Origin: Bacteroidales bacterium
Lineage (GTDB): Bacteria > Bacteroidota > Bacteroidia > Bacteroidales > UBA7960
Direction: 5' to 3'
Length of the DNA: 53,453 bases
Assembly (NCBI GenBank): GCA_003559475.1
Contig: PWLF01000193.1
Coordinates: 1 to 53,453, forward strand
In this document: positions 27,072 through 35,248 of the stretch, in pieces
Layout of the letters: each line of letters starts with the position of its first letter
Position numbering within the stretch: position 1 is the stretch's first letter
Position numbers and translations under genes: made by a program
Notes under the pieces: generated by a model
What the model was told of the DNA's origin: nothing
The model's input: the letters and a program-made list of their open reading frames with translations, nothing else
Databases searched by the model: none

Positions 27072-29015
27072 ATGAATAAATTAGTTTTTATTTTTATTTT
27101 GGCTTTGTTTTTTTCGGCTAATGATGTTTCTTCTCAGGAATCAGGGAGGGAATTAACTACATCTATACGAAGAGCTGAGCAAGCGTATTCAAATGCCTTT
27201 AATCAATTGCGTATGAGAAATGTGCAAGGGGCTAAAAAAGAGTTTCTCAGGGCTATAGAGATTGATCCTTATTTTGTTGAACCTTATGTCGTTTTAGGAG
27301 AACTCTCTTTTGATACTCGTGAGTATGAAAAATGTATTGAATATAATAGAGAGGCTATTAGAATAGATAAGGATTTTTATCCTAATAAGCACTATTACCT
27401 TTCTATTTGTAAATTAAGAACAGGTGATTACGAGAATTCAAAGTCTCGTATAAAAACTTTTTTACAATATGAGGATATAAGTGAAGGTATGGAGAGTAGA
27501 GCTGAAGCTATACTAGAAACTTGCAGGTTTGCTATTGAAGCTAAGAAAAATCCCGTACCTTTTGACCCTATAAATATTGGAGACAATATTAATACAGAAA
27601 ATGCTGAATATAGTCCGTCTCTAACTGCTGATGAGAGTACTATATATTTTACCAGAAAAAGGCAGAGGGAAACAAAATCTGTTTTTGAATCTGCAGATTT
27701 TGAAGATTTATACTCCAGTGTTAAGGTAGATGGTGTATGGCAACCGGCTGAAAATATTGGCTCTCCGGTTAATACATCAAACAATGAAGGGTTTTTAAGC
27801 ATATCGGCTGATGGTCAACATCTTTTTTATACAGCTTGTAATCGTCCTGAAGGTGTTGGTAGCTGTGATATCTATTATTCGCGACGAAGAGGTGGAAAGT
27901 GGGATGAGCCTGAAAATATGGGAACACCTGTTAATAGCAGCAGGTGGGATTCTCAGCCAAGTTCTACAGCTGATGGGAAAATTTTATACTTCTCAAGTGC
28001 CAGAGCCGGTAGTTTTGGAGAAATGGATATTTGGAGAACGGAGTTTAATGAACAGGATTCAACATGGAAAACGCCTGTAAACTTAGGCACTGTTATCAAT
28101 ACAACTGGAAGTGAAATGTCGCCCTTTATTCACCCTGATGATCAAACATTGTATTTCGCATCTGACGGACATCAAGGAATGGGTGGTTTGGATATCTTTT
28201 ACTCAAGGAGAGGAGAGGATGGTAAATGGCAAAAACCGGTTAACCTTGGTTATCCAATTAATACTCATAGAGATGAATTTGCACTATTTGTAGGAGCAAG
28301 CGGAAAGACAGCTTATTTTGCATCAGATTTTGAACAAGAAACAGGGCAAACAGATATTTATTATTTTGAGCTTTATGAAGAAGCCAGACCTGACCCGCTT
28401 ACATACATGAGAGGGAAAGTCTATGATAAATATACAGGAGAGCCCCTGGAGGCTAATTTTGAAGTTATTGACCTAAAAACCGACAGAGTGATTATTACCT
28501 CATCATCGGATGAAACCGATGGAAGCTTTTTGATCTCTATACCTACGGGAGTTAACGTAGGTATTAATGCTTCAAAAGAAGGATATTTGTTCTTCTCTGA
28601 GAATTTTTCTTTTGATAAAGCTTATACAGGAATCGAGCCATATCACGCAGATATACCGCTTAGACCTATTAAAACCGGAGAATCTACTATACTTAGAAAT
28701 ATTTTCTTTGAGTATGATAAATATGAACTAAAACCGGAGTCTAAAGCTGAACTTAACAGGCTTGTTGAAATGCTAAAGAACAACCCTGATGTTAATATTG
28801 AAATAGGTGGGCATACTGACAGCATAGGATCTTATGAATATAATATTAATCTATCGTTAAATAGAGCCAAGAGCGTCTATAACTATCTTGTTGAAAAAGG
28901 AATAAGTTCAGAAAGACTCAAATATAAAGGTTATGCTGATACAAAGCCTGTTGATACCAATGAAACGGAGGAAGGTAGAGCAAATAATCGGCGTACTGAA
29001 TTTACTATACTTTAG
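27072..29015 (+). CDS. OmpA-family protein with TPR, PD40 propeller and carboxypeptidase-regulatory-like domain (PorE-like)
   Basis: A 647-residue envelope protein. A signal peptide covers residues 1-20 (cleavage near SSQ|ES), with no lipobox Cys. Residues 28-165 contain TPR-like helices (AKKEFLRAIEIDPYFVEPYV, CIEYNREAIRIDKDFYPNKH). Residues 170-440 hold PD40/WD40-like blades (SPSLTADESTIYFTRK, FLSISADGQHLFYTAC, SQPSSTADGKILYFSS, SPFIHPDDQTLYFASD). A carboxypeptidase-regulatory-like beta domain follows (residues 445-535). The end is an OmpA-like peptidoglycan-binding domain (FFEYDKYELKPESKAELN, GGHTDSIGSYEYN, ANNRRTEF). This order matches PorE of the type IX secretion system, which ties the machine to peptidoglycan. 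Many paralogues share it, so the exact role is open. Confidence 0.85.
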   Translation: MNKLVFIFILALFFSANDVSSQESGRELTTSIRRAEQAYSNAFNQLRMRNVQGAKKEFLRAIEIDPYFVEPYVVLGELSFDTREYEKCIEYNREAIRIDKDFYPNKHYYLSICKLRTGDYENSKSRIKTFLQYEDISEGMESRAEAILETCRFAIEAKKNPVPFDPINIGDNINTENAEYSPSLTADESTIYFTRKRQRETKSVFESADFEDLYSSVKVDGVWQPAENIGSPVNTSNNEGFLSISADGQHLFYTACNRPEGVGSCDIYYSRRRGGKWDEPENMGTPVNSSRWDSQPSSTADGKILYFSSARAGSFGEMDIWRTEFNEQDSTWKTPVNLGTVINTTGSEMSPFIHPDDQTLYFASDGHQGMGGLDIFYSRRGEDGKWQKPVNLGYPINTHRDEFALFVGASGKTAYFASDFEQETGQTDIYYFELYEEARPDPLTYMRGKVYDKYTGEPLEANFEVIDLKTDRVIITSSSDETDGSFLISIPTGVNVGINASKEGYLFFSENFSFDKAYTGIEPYHADIPLRPIKTGESTILRNIFFEYDKYELKPESKAELNRLVEMLKNNPDVNIEIGGHTDSIGSYEYNINLSLNRAKSVYNYLVEKGISSERLKYKGYADTKPVDTNETEEGRANNRRTEFTIL

Positions 29016-29047
29016 TGAAATTAATGATTAAAAATTAAAGCTTTTTT

Positions 29048-29803
29048 ATGTCTGGAAGATTTGAAAATAAAGATAACTTGTACTATATTAATTTAGAAAA
29101 AATTCTTTTTTTGGATGTTGAAACAGTGCCAATGTGTTTTGAGTTTAAGGATTTGCCCGATAAGTTCAAGCCTTTATGGCAAAAGAAAATGAAAACTATT
29201 AGTAAACAAGAAGAAAAAACTCCTGAAGAGTTATACTTTGAAAAAGCAGGAATATATGCTGAGTTTGGTAAAATTGTTTGCATTTCTGTCGGATTTTTTA
29301 GAATCCTTGATGATAACACAAAAACTTTCAGAGTAAAATCATTTTCAAATGATGATGAAAAGGTAATTTTGGAAGAATTTAAATGTTTATTAGAAAATCA
29401 TTTTAATAGTGAAGATAATTTGTTGTGCGGGCATAATGGCAAGGAATTCGATTTTCCATATATTTCCAGGCGTATGCTTGTTAATGGTATTCTTTTGCCT
29501 GATATGCTAAATAACTTTGCAAAAAAACCATGGCAAACAAAATTTATTGACACTATGGAACTGTGGAAATTTGGTGATTATAAGAATTATACTTCTCTGA
29601 ATTTGCTAGCAGCTGTTTTTGATATTCCAACACCAAAAGATGATATATCAGGAGAGGATGTAGCTGAAGTTTACTGGAAAGAAAATAATCTTCCTCGCAT
29701 AGCCCATTATTGTAATAAGGATGTTATAACTACAGCCAGATTATTTCTTAAATTCAGAGGAGAAGAAACCCTTAGTGATGATAATATAATTGTTGCAGAA
29801 TAA
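29048..29803 (+). CDS. Predicted 3'-5' exonuclease, PolB-like DEDDy type
   Basis: A 251-residue protein of the family described as the stand-alone exonuclease domain of family B DNA polymerases. The acidic residues are visible: Exo I in ILFLDVETVPM (DxE), Exo II in LLCGHNGKEFDFPYISRRML, and Exo III in RIAHYCNKDVITTARLF (Tyr-x3-Asp). It presumably trims DNA 3' ends in the cytoplasm; a pathway is not known. It lies 32 bases after the PorE-like gene, and two small envelope genes follow. Confidence 0.87.
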   Translation: MSGRFENKDNLYYINLEKILFLDVETVPMCFEFKDLPDKFKPLWQKKMKTISKQEEKTPEELYFEKAGIYAEFGKIVCISVGFFRILDDNTKTFRVKSFSNDDEKVILEEFKCLLENHFNSEDNLLCGHNGKEFDFPYISRRMLVNGILLPDMLNNFAKKPWQTKFIDTMELWKFGDYKNYTSLNLLAAVFDIPTPKDDISGEDVAEVYWKENNLPRIAHYCNKDVITTARLFLKFRGEETLSDDNIIVAE

Positions 29804-29833
29804 ATATTTTTATTAATTTAAAATTTATTGATT

Positions 29834-30022
29834 ATGTATGATCTTTATTTATTATTTTTGATTGTAGGAATTATTGCTTATGTTTTAATAATTTTTACCT
29901 TTCTTACAGGTAAGAAAATTATTAAGGTTAGAAAATTTAGAACTCATAAGCATTTGGGGTTGTTTTCATTTATAGCAGCCTCTTTGCATGGGCTTTATAT
30001 GATTTATATTAACTTTTTTTAG
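29834..30022 (+). CDS. Small two-helix membrane protein of unknown function
   Basis: A 62-residue protein with one hydrophobic helix at residues 4-26 (YLLFLIVGIIAYVLIIFTFL), a basic loop (GKKIIKVRKFRTHKH), and a second helix (LGLFSFIAASLHGLYMIYI). His residues at the loop-helix border and within the second helix recall the haem-binding pairs of small cytochrome b-like membrane proteins, but this is only a resemblance. The start is ATG 29834; a TTG two codons earlier is less likely. Length, composition and neat placement between genes support it as real. Confidence 0.7.
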   Translation: MYDLYLLFLIVGIIAYVLIIFTFLTGKKIIKVRKFRTHKHLGLFSFIAASLHGLYMIYINFF

Positions 30023-30082
30023 TTATTTTTCTTAAGTCCAAAATATTTATAAATCTATTTATTAACTTAAAATTTTATTAAA

Positions 30083-30427
30083 ATGAAAAAATTATTTTTT
30101 GTTGCTTTATTATGTTTGCCGGTAATGCTAAATGCTCATCCTCCTGGTGATATTAAACTTGGTTATGATAAAGATGAAGATGGCACTTATGTTCTTAGTA
30201 TTAATATTGAGCATAGTGTCAGGAATGTTGACAGACATTATATTGAGTCAATCACGGTAAGTATAAATGACGAGGTTTATGAAGAGCTTGAATACTCTTC
30301 TCAGCAGTCCAGTGATTCGCATAATATAAAGCTGGCACTTCCTTCAGGTATAAGTGAAGGTGATATTATAAAGGTGGATGCTGTATGCAGTAGAATAGGT
30401 TCCGATAGTGCAGAGTTTGAATTTTAA
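30083..30427 (+). CDS. Small secreted protein, possible Ig-like fold
   Basis: A 114-residue product with a clear signal peptide (MKKLFFVALLCLPVMLNA, cleavage before HPPGD). The mature part of about 96 residues alternates polar and hydrophobic residues in strand-like runs (GTYVLSINIEHSV, YIESITVSINDEVYEEL, HNIKLALP, DIIKVDAVCSR). That suggests a small beta sandwich, perhaps like SoxZ or superoxide-reductase-type domains. The mature protein starts with His-Pro, as in some metal-binding secreted proteins, but no full metal site is visible. The function is unknown. Confidence 0.7.
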   Translation: MKKLFFVALLCLPVMLNAHPPGDIKLGYDKDEDGTYVLSINIEHSVRNVDRHYIESITVSINDEVYEELEYSSQQSSDSHNIKLALPSGISEGDIIKVDAVCSRIGSDSAEFEF

Positions 30428-30435
30428 TATATTAT

Positions 30436-31296
30436 TCAGGGCTTACATTCGGGGTCTATTTCTTTTACATAGTTTTTTATAACGTTTAGTTTTGATGAAG
30501 TTTCAGAGCCATCAAAGCCGGAGATATCATTGTAACTTATTTTATTAATATAAGCTGTATAGTAATCATTAGCTACCGGCATATATGACCAGTGCCATTT
30601 TTCTTCCTCATAACCGCCACCTCTTTCTTTTCCATGAGGTGTGTATGGCTGACAGAATCCGTATTTTAATGCATTTTCCTGAAGCCATTGGTATATTTTT
30701 AAGCCATCACCACTTTTAAAGAAATTGTTGTTCAAACTGTTTAAATCAATGTCCGTGCCCCAATGATGCCTTGATGTGCCCGGCATTGCGCTAAAACGTA
30801 ATATTTCCAGAGCTCGCTTTGTAGGGCTTTCTATGTCTGTTGCATAAATATCTCCAAATAGTATTTGCCTGCCGTTCCACTTATTCTCCCATATTCTTTT
30901 TTGATGATCAAAAGTACGCATGGCAGAAATTATAATAAGATTAATGCCATCTTCTTGTGCAGCCTCATGCATCTTTTTAAAAGCCTCATAAGCTTCTTTG
31001 TGCATATATAAACCATCGCGGGATGAGTATATATTGCTGACTCTTGTCATTTTCGATGATTCAGCCGGAGTAACCTTTCCAAGCAAATAGTTTTTATCTA
31101 TATCAGGAACTATTTTCATATCATCTTGATTTATTTTCAAATCATTTACTTTGTTAGTATCAATTTTTTGTTCAACTTCCGAAGTTCTAAAAAAGGCTCT
31201 TTTTGCTCCTCTTTGCATTCTTGAAAGAACTAATATTACAGCAAGCAAAACTATTAATATTATAAGCCAATAGTTTACTTTGTTTTTTTTCTTCAT
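30436..31296 (-). CDS. M15-family D-Ala-D-Ala carboxypeptidase (VanY-like)
   Basis: A 286-residue protein with an N-terminal membrane anchor (residues 8-24, YWLIILIVLLAVILVL), so the enzyme part faces the periplasm. The zinc-peptidase motifs of family M15 are present: SAMRTFDHQKRIW (substrate-binding Arg), SRHHWGTDIDLN (His and Asp zinc ligands) and EEKWHWSYMP (Glu catalyst and third ligand His). It should trim terminal D-alanine from peptidoglycan peptides. It converges tail-to-tail with the preceding small secreted protein gene (8 bases apart) and lies 77 bases downstream of recA. Confidence 0.9.
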   Translation of the reverse strand: MKKKNKVNYWLIILIVLLAVILVLSRMQRGAKRAFFRTSEVEQKIDTNKVNDLKINQDDMKIVPDIDKNYLLGKVTPAESSKMTRVSNIYSSRDGLYMHKEAYEAFKKMHEAAQEDGINLIIISAMRTFDHQKRIWENKWNGRQILFGDIYATDIESPTKRALEILRFSAMPGTSRHHWGTDIDLNSLNNNFFKSGDGLKIYQWLQENALKYGFCQPYTPHGKERGGGYEEEKWHWSYMPVANDYYTAYINKISYNDISGFDGSETSSKLNVIKNYVKEIDPECKP

Positions 31297-31373
31297 TTGT
31301 AATAAAGTTAAAAGAAAGTTAAAAGATAAAAACTAAAAGTTAAATCGTAAGCTAACTACTTTAATTAAACAAC

Positions 31374-32384
31374 TTATTCTTTAAGTTTTTCAACTACTTT
31401 ATTCTCAATTTCTTCGAGCAATTCGGGATTATCATTAAGCATTTGTTTGACCGCATCTCTTCCTTGCCCAAGTTTTGTGTTTCCGTAGCTGAACCATGAA
31501 CCACTTTTTTTGACAATATCTTTGTCAGTAGCAATATCCAGCACTTCTCCGGTTTTAGATATTCCTTCTCCGTAAATGATATCAAATTCGGCTTGGCGGA
31601 ACGGAGGGGCAACTTTATTTTTCACTACTTTAACTCTAGCTCTGTTACCAACAACAACGTCGCCGTCTTTTATCTGGCTTAATCTTCTGATATCTAACCT
31701 AACAGATGAGTAGAATTTAAGAGCATTTCCACCTGTTGTGGTTTCAGGATTTCCAAACATTACGCCAATTTTTTCTCTAAGCTGATTAATAAATATGCAA
31801 CAACTATTGGTTTTGTTAACAGTTCCCGCAAGCTTTCGTAATGCTTGCGACATTAATCTTGCTTGCAACCCCATTTTTGAGTCACCCATATCACCTTCTA
31901 TCTCACTTCTGGGAGTTAGGGCTGCAACAGAATCAATTACAATAATATCAATAGCGCCTGAACGTATAAGGTTTTCAGTAATTTCCAGTGCTTGCTCACC
32001 ATTGTCGGGTTGACTTACCAAAAGGTTCTCAATATCAACTCCAAGCTTAGCAGCATAAGAACTATCAAAAGCATGTTCGGCATCAATAAATGCAGCAATA
32101 CCTCCCTTTTTTTGAGCTTCTGCTATAGCATGAATAGCTAGAGTTGTTTTTCCGGATGATTCAGGTCCGTATATCTCTATTACCCTGCCACGAGGGAAAC
32201 CACCCGTCCCAAGTGCATGATCAAGTGCAATTGAACCCGAAGGTATGCTCTCAACAGAAACAACAGCCGAATCCCCTAACTTCATTATAGAACCCTTACC
32301 ATAAGATTTTTCTATCTTATCCAGAGTCATCTTAAGTGCTTTTTGCTTTTCTGAATTTTCGTTTTTTGACTTTTCTTTACTCAT
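31374..32384 (-). CDS. recA: Recombinase RecA
   Basis: RecA forms filaments on single-stranded DNA for homologous recombination and triggers SOS-type responses. The 336 residues have Walker [14 protein letters not shown] near residue 69, Walker [22 protein letters not shown]-binding loop L1 region [20 protein letters not shown], and L2 region [21 protein letters not shown]. The C-terminal acidic tail is short ([13 protein letters not shown]). A minus-strand TATATTTG (complement of 32461-32468) lies about 77 bases upstream and could be its -7 box. I saw no obvious LexA-type palindrome there. Confidence 0.98.
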   Translation of the reverse strand: MSKEKSKNENSEKQKALKMTLDKIEKSYGKGSIMKLGDSAVVSVESIPSGSIALDHALGTGGFPRGRVIEIYGPESSGKTTLAIHAIAEAQKKGGIAAFIDAEHAFDSSYAAKLGVDIENLLVSQPDNGEQALEITENLIRSGAIDIIVIDSVAALTPRSEIEGDMGDSKMGLQARLMSQALRKLAGTVNKTNSCCIFINQLREKIGVMFGNPETTTGGNALKFYSSVRLDIRRLSQIKDGDVVVGNRARVKVVKNKVAPPFRQAEFDIIYGEGISKTGEVLDIATDKDIVKKSGSWFSYGNTKLGQGRDAVKQMLNDNPELLEEIENKVVEKLKE

Positions 32385-32516
32385 AAAATATTTATAAAAG
32401 GTTAGACAATAAGGTTAATTAGTGTTTGATTTTTTATTTAAAAATGTTTAGATAATTATGCAAATATACATTAAAATATCCAAAATTTAATTTTTTTTTC
32501 AACGTTAGCAACATTC

Positions 32517-32619
32517 CACGCAAAGCACGCAAAATTATAAACACGGGAAGTTCATAAAGGAAGATAAAAATTAAGAACTTTGCGACCTTTAATATCTAAT
32601 CCCATCATTTTTTTGCGTG
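32517..32619. repeat. Degenerate inverted CACGCAAA repeat between recA and the ABC gene
   Basis: CACGCAAA occurs at 32517-32524 and again as CACGCAAAA at 32526-32534. Its inverse TTTTGCGTG lies at 32611-32619, and a further TTTGCG sits at 32579-32584. G+C is higher here than in the flanking DNA. This looks like a decayed copy of an intergenic palindromic repeat. No gene is present in the 295-base gap. Confidence 0.45.
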
Positions 32620-32679
32620 AATTTTCTTTCTTATTATCCTGATTTAGCAATATTTCAAAATAATTTATAATACTTATTT

Positions 32680-33378
32680 TTATACTGAAAAATAATCCTC
32701 TATCTCTTTCAAATTTGCTTGAGTATTTCTAATATCTTTTATAATTAAACCCTTTTCCAGTAAAACGATACGTGAACATATAGATGCTATATGATGAAGA
32801 TTATGGCTTGAAATTATTATTGTTGTCTTTCTCTCTTCGTTTATTTTTTTTAAAATGCTATTTATTCTTATTTGTGATGTTGGATCAAGAAAGTTAAAGG
32901 GTTCATCTAAAATTAATAACTCAGGCTCTGTTATTAAAGCGGCAATTATCCCGGTTTTTTGCTTATTTCCGGTTGATAACTGACGAATATATTTTTTCTG
33001 ATTTAAAATTTCATTATTCATTAAAGGCTCGAGGGTTTTTAATCTTTCATCTATCTCTGACCTGCTTATTCCATAAACTTCACCGGTAAAATAAAAATAT
33101 TCTTCAGGCGTCATAAAATCTATTAAAAAACCTTCATCAAGATAGCTGCCGGTATGTGATTTCAAGTTTTGAGTGTTTTTTACGTTTTCATTATTTATTA
33201 AAACTTTTCCGTTTGTTGGCTCTAATAAGTCTAAAACTATTCTCAAGAGAGTTGTTTTTCCTGCTCCATTGTTTCCGACAATACCAACAAGTTCCCCTTT
33301 TGATATTTGAAGATTGGTAATATCTAAAGCTTTATTATTGCCATAATATTTTTGAAGTTGTTCAGCTGATATATTCAT
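32680..33378 (-). CDS. ABC transporter ATP-binding protein paired with DUF5687 protein
   Basis: A 232-residue ABC ATPase with Walker A GIVGNNGAGKTTLLRI, signature RQLSTGNKQKTGIIAAL (LSTGN instead of LSGGQ), Walker B LLILDEPFNFLDP and switch His in IISSHNLHHI. The altered signature is usual in ABC-2 type exporter ATPases. It starts 17 bases after the end of the DUF5687 membrane gene on the same strand, so the two should form one exporter, with the membrane protein translated first. The substrate is unknown. Confidence 0.9.
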   Translation of the reverse strand: MNISAEQLQKYYGNNKALDITNLQISKGELVGIVGNNGAGKTTLLRIVLDLLEPTNGKVLINNENVKNTQNLKSHTGSYLDEGFLIDFMTPEEYFYFTGEVYGISRSEIDERLKTLEPLMNNEILNQKKYIRQLSTGNKQKTGIIAALITEPELLILDEPFNFLDPTSQIRINSILKKINEERKTTIIISSHNLHHIASICSRIVLLEKGLIIKDIRNTQANLKEIEDYFSV

Positions 33379-33395
33379 ATTTTTTAAATTAAAAA

Positions 33396-34883
33396 TTAAT
33401 TTTCTCTGAATTTTTGCAATTTAATATATTTCTTCCCAAGAAAATAATTAACCGCTTTTTTTATCCAATAAGGATGTGTTATCCAAAATATAATTCCTGT
33501 AAATATTAAAGTATAATATACTCCATAATCCGTATTAATGATATGTCCGATTACTAAAAATGGTATTATTGAGCACATAATAACAAATATCATTAAAAAT
33601 TGTATGCCACTGATTCCTTCAAAATTCATAAACGCCTTTTGATTTGGGTTTATGCGTGTAGAGTGGCTTATGCCTGCAAATAACATTATGCAAAAAGCAG
33701 CTCCTATAGTGTATGTCATAATCGAGAAATAAACTAAAACGTAAAAAGGGTTTATGTAATATAAAAACGGTAATAAGATCAGAAACTGTATTAAAGCAAT
33801 GCAGCTGTAAAAATAGTATTTGGCTTTAAAAAAATCTTTAAAGTTGATATTTTTTGAAGCTATATAGTCAAAATAGCGACTTTCCCAGGAGAGAAAAAAC
33901 TGAAGATGAAAAAAACCGTAAGAACCGGCAAACAACATTAAAAATACAAGCATGTTTGATATTGTTTCAGCAGGATACCACCAAAAAAAGAATAATAATA
34001 CAGGAAGCATTATCGGAAACTGGTAAAAATTATTTTTTGACCTTTTGTTGCGTGTGATTAGCTTCCATTCTAAATCCCAAAATTTACCATAAACAGGTAT
34101 TTTGCTGAAAAAACCACCCATAAAAGTTGATCCTGCAAGTAATGTGCTCTTAGATTCGCTGTCTTCAAATAAAAAATAAAACCCTCTTTTAAGATTATAT
34201 TTTGATAAAACTTGCAAACAAATAATTGAAATAATAAAAATTGCGAAAGTCAGTTTTGAGCCGCTCATAAAGCTATTCCCCAGAAGCAGGGAGATGTTAA
34301 ATAATTGCTCGTAATGAAAATAGCCGATAATTGCTAAAACTAAAGCGATGATCATTAAAGCTGTTCTGATTATGTTATTTTTTATTGAAATGGTTTTTAG
34401 CACTATTATCAATGAATGATTTAGTCCTGATAAAACTATTATGCCGGCAATTGAGTATAAAAATGCTTCACCGGAAACGTTAAAAGCTATTGTGTAATAG
34501 AAAAAAGGGATAAAAAATACAAGCAGATAAATATTAAAAATATTAAACCATGCTCTAATGATGAAAAAGTTAGCTATACTGTTTTTAGAAATCGGATAAT
34601 GAAAATAAGGTAAAATATTCTGAGCGGGGATTTTTTGCATGAACCACCTTGTGATAAGGTCACCAAACATGATAAAAATCAATACTTTAAAAACTAATTC
34701 GTGGATTTTTTCTCCGGGAAAAAAGTCATGTAATAAATGCGGAAGAAGCATACCCGCCAACATTATATAAATAAGGAAAAAAAGTATGGCAAACCCGATA
34801 ATTATATTTACCGTAAGGTTCTTTTCAAAAAAATGAGCCCTGCGATATGCCAATAATGTATGTTTGAAAAATTTGAAAAACAT
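33396..34883 (-). CDS. DUF5687 family membrane protein, ABC-2-like permease
   Basis: A 495-residue protein with about 12 hydrophobic segments and a cytoplasmic N-terminus (MFFKFFKHTLLAYRRAHFFE). N-terminus, length and pairing with an ABC ATPase fit DUF5687, a Bacteroidota family of presumed ABC-2-type exporter membrane subunits. A soluble basic stretch (WDLEWKLITRNKRSKNNFYQ, about residue 270) lies between two membrane halves, as in fused permeases. Transport cargo is unknown. It is divergent from the giant glycine-rich gene. Confidence 0.85.
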   Translation of the reverse strand: MFFKFFKHTLLAYRRAHFFEKNLTVNIIIGFAILFFLIYIMLAGMLLPHLLHDFFPGEKIHELVFKVLIFIMFGDLITRWFMQKIPAQNILPYFHYPISKNSIANFFIIRAWFNIFNIYLLVFFIPFFYYTIAFNVSGEAFLYSIAGIIVLSGLNHSLIIVLKTISIKNNIIRTALMIIALVLAIIGYFHYEQLFNISLLLGNSFMSGSKLTFAIFIISIICLQVLSKYNLKRGFYFLFEDSESKSTLLAGSTFMGGFFSKIPVYGKFWDLEWKLITRNKRSKNNFYQFPIMLPVLLFFFWWYPAETISNMLVFLMLFAGSYGFFHLQFFLSWESRYFDYIASKNINFKDFFKAKYYFYSCIALIQFLILLPFLYYINPFYVLVYFSIMTYTIGAAFCIMLFAGISHSTRINPNQKAFMNFEGISGIQFLMIFVIMCSIIPFLVIGHIINTDYGVYYTLIFTGIIFWITHPYWIKKAVNYFLGKKYIKLQKFREN

Positions 34884-35248
34884 TTACCCTGTCATTTTTG
34901 TTATAAAAAAACAAAATTAATTTTTTATTTTTAAATTTTACTTAATTATTGTAGTGTTAAGTTTAATAATTTCACCTAAAAGGTTCTATATTTAATAAGT
35001 TTGCAAATTTATATATTTTTAATCAGTCGATTACAATTTCAACTGTGACTAAAAAACAGTTCAAAATATAATATTAAATCTATGTTTTTTTTGTTTATAT
35101 AGATAATTTTTTAATATATTTGTAAACAAAAAGCATGTATTTATATAGAAAAATTATATTTTTGTAAATAAACAAAATTGATTTTTGTTATTTTTATATA
35201 ATTAATAGCATTTTTATCTATATACATTTATTTTTTTCAACATTTGGT
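34884..35248. other. Intergenic region before the giant glycine-rich gene
   Basis: A 365-base very AT-rich gap between divergent genes. It holds the promoter-like pair at 35090-35122 and a second TATTTTTG at 35157-35164 with similar flanks (GTAAAC and GTAAAT), which looks like a small duplication. No gene or strong hairpin is seen. Confidence 0.6.
35090..35122 (+). promoter_or_regulatory. Candidate promoter of the giant glycine-rich gene
   Basis: TTTG at 35090-35093, then 21 bases, then TATATTTG at 35115-35122, matching the Bacteroidota consensus well. It would give a leader of about 120 bases. Confidence 0.5.
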
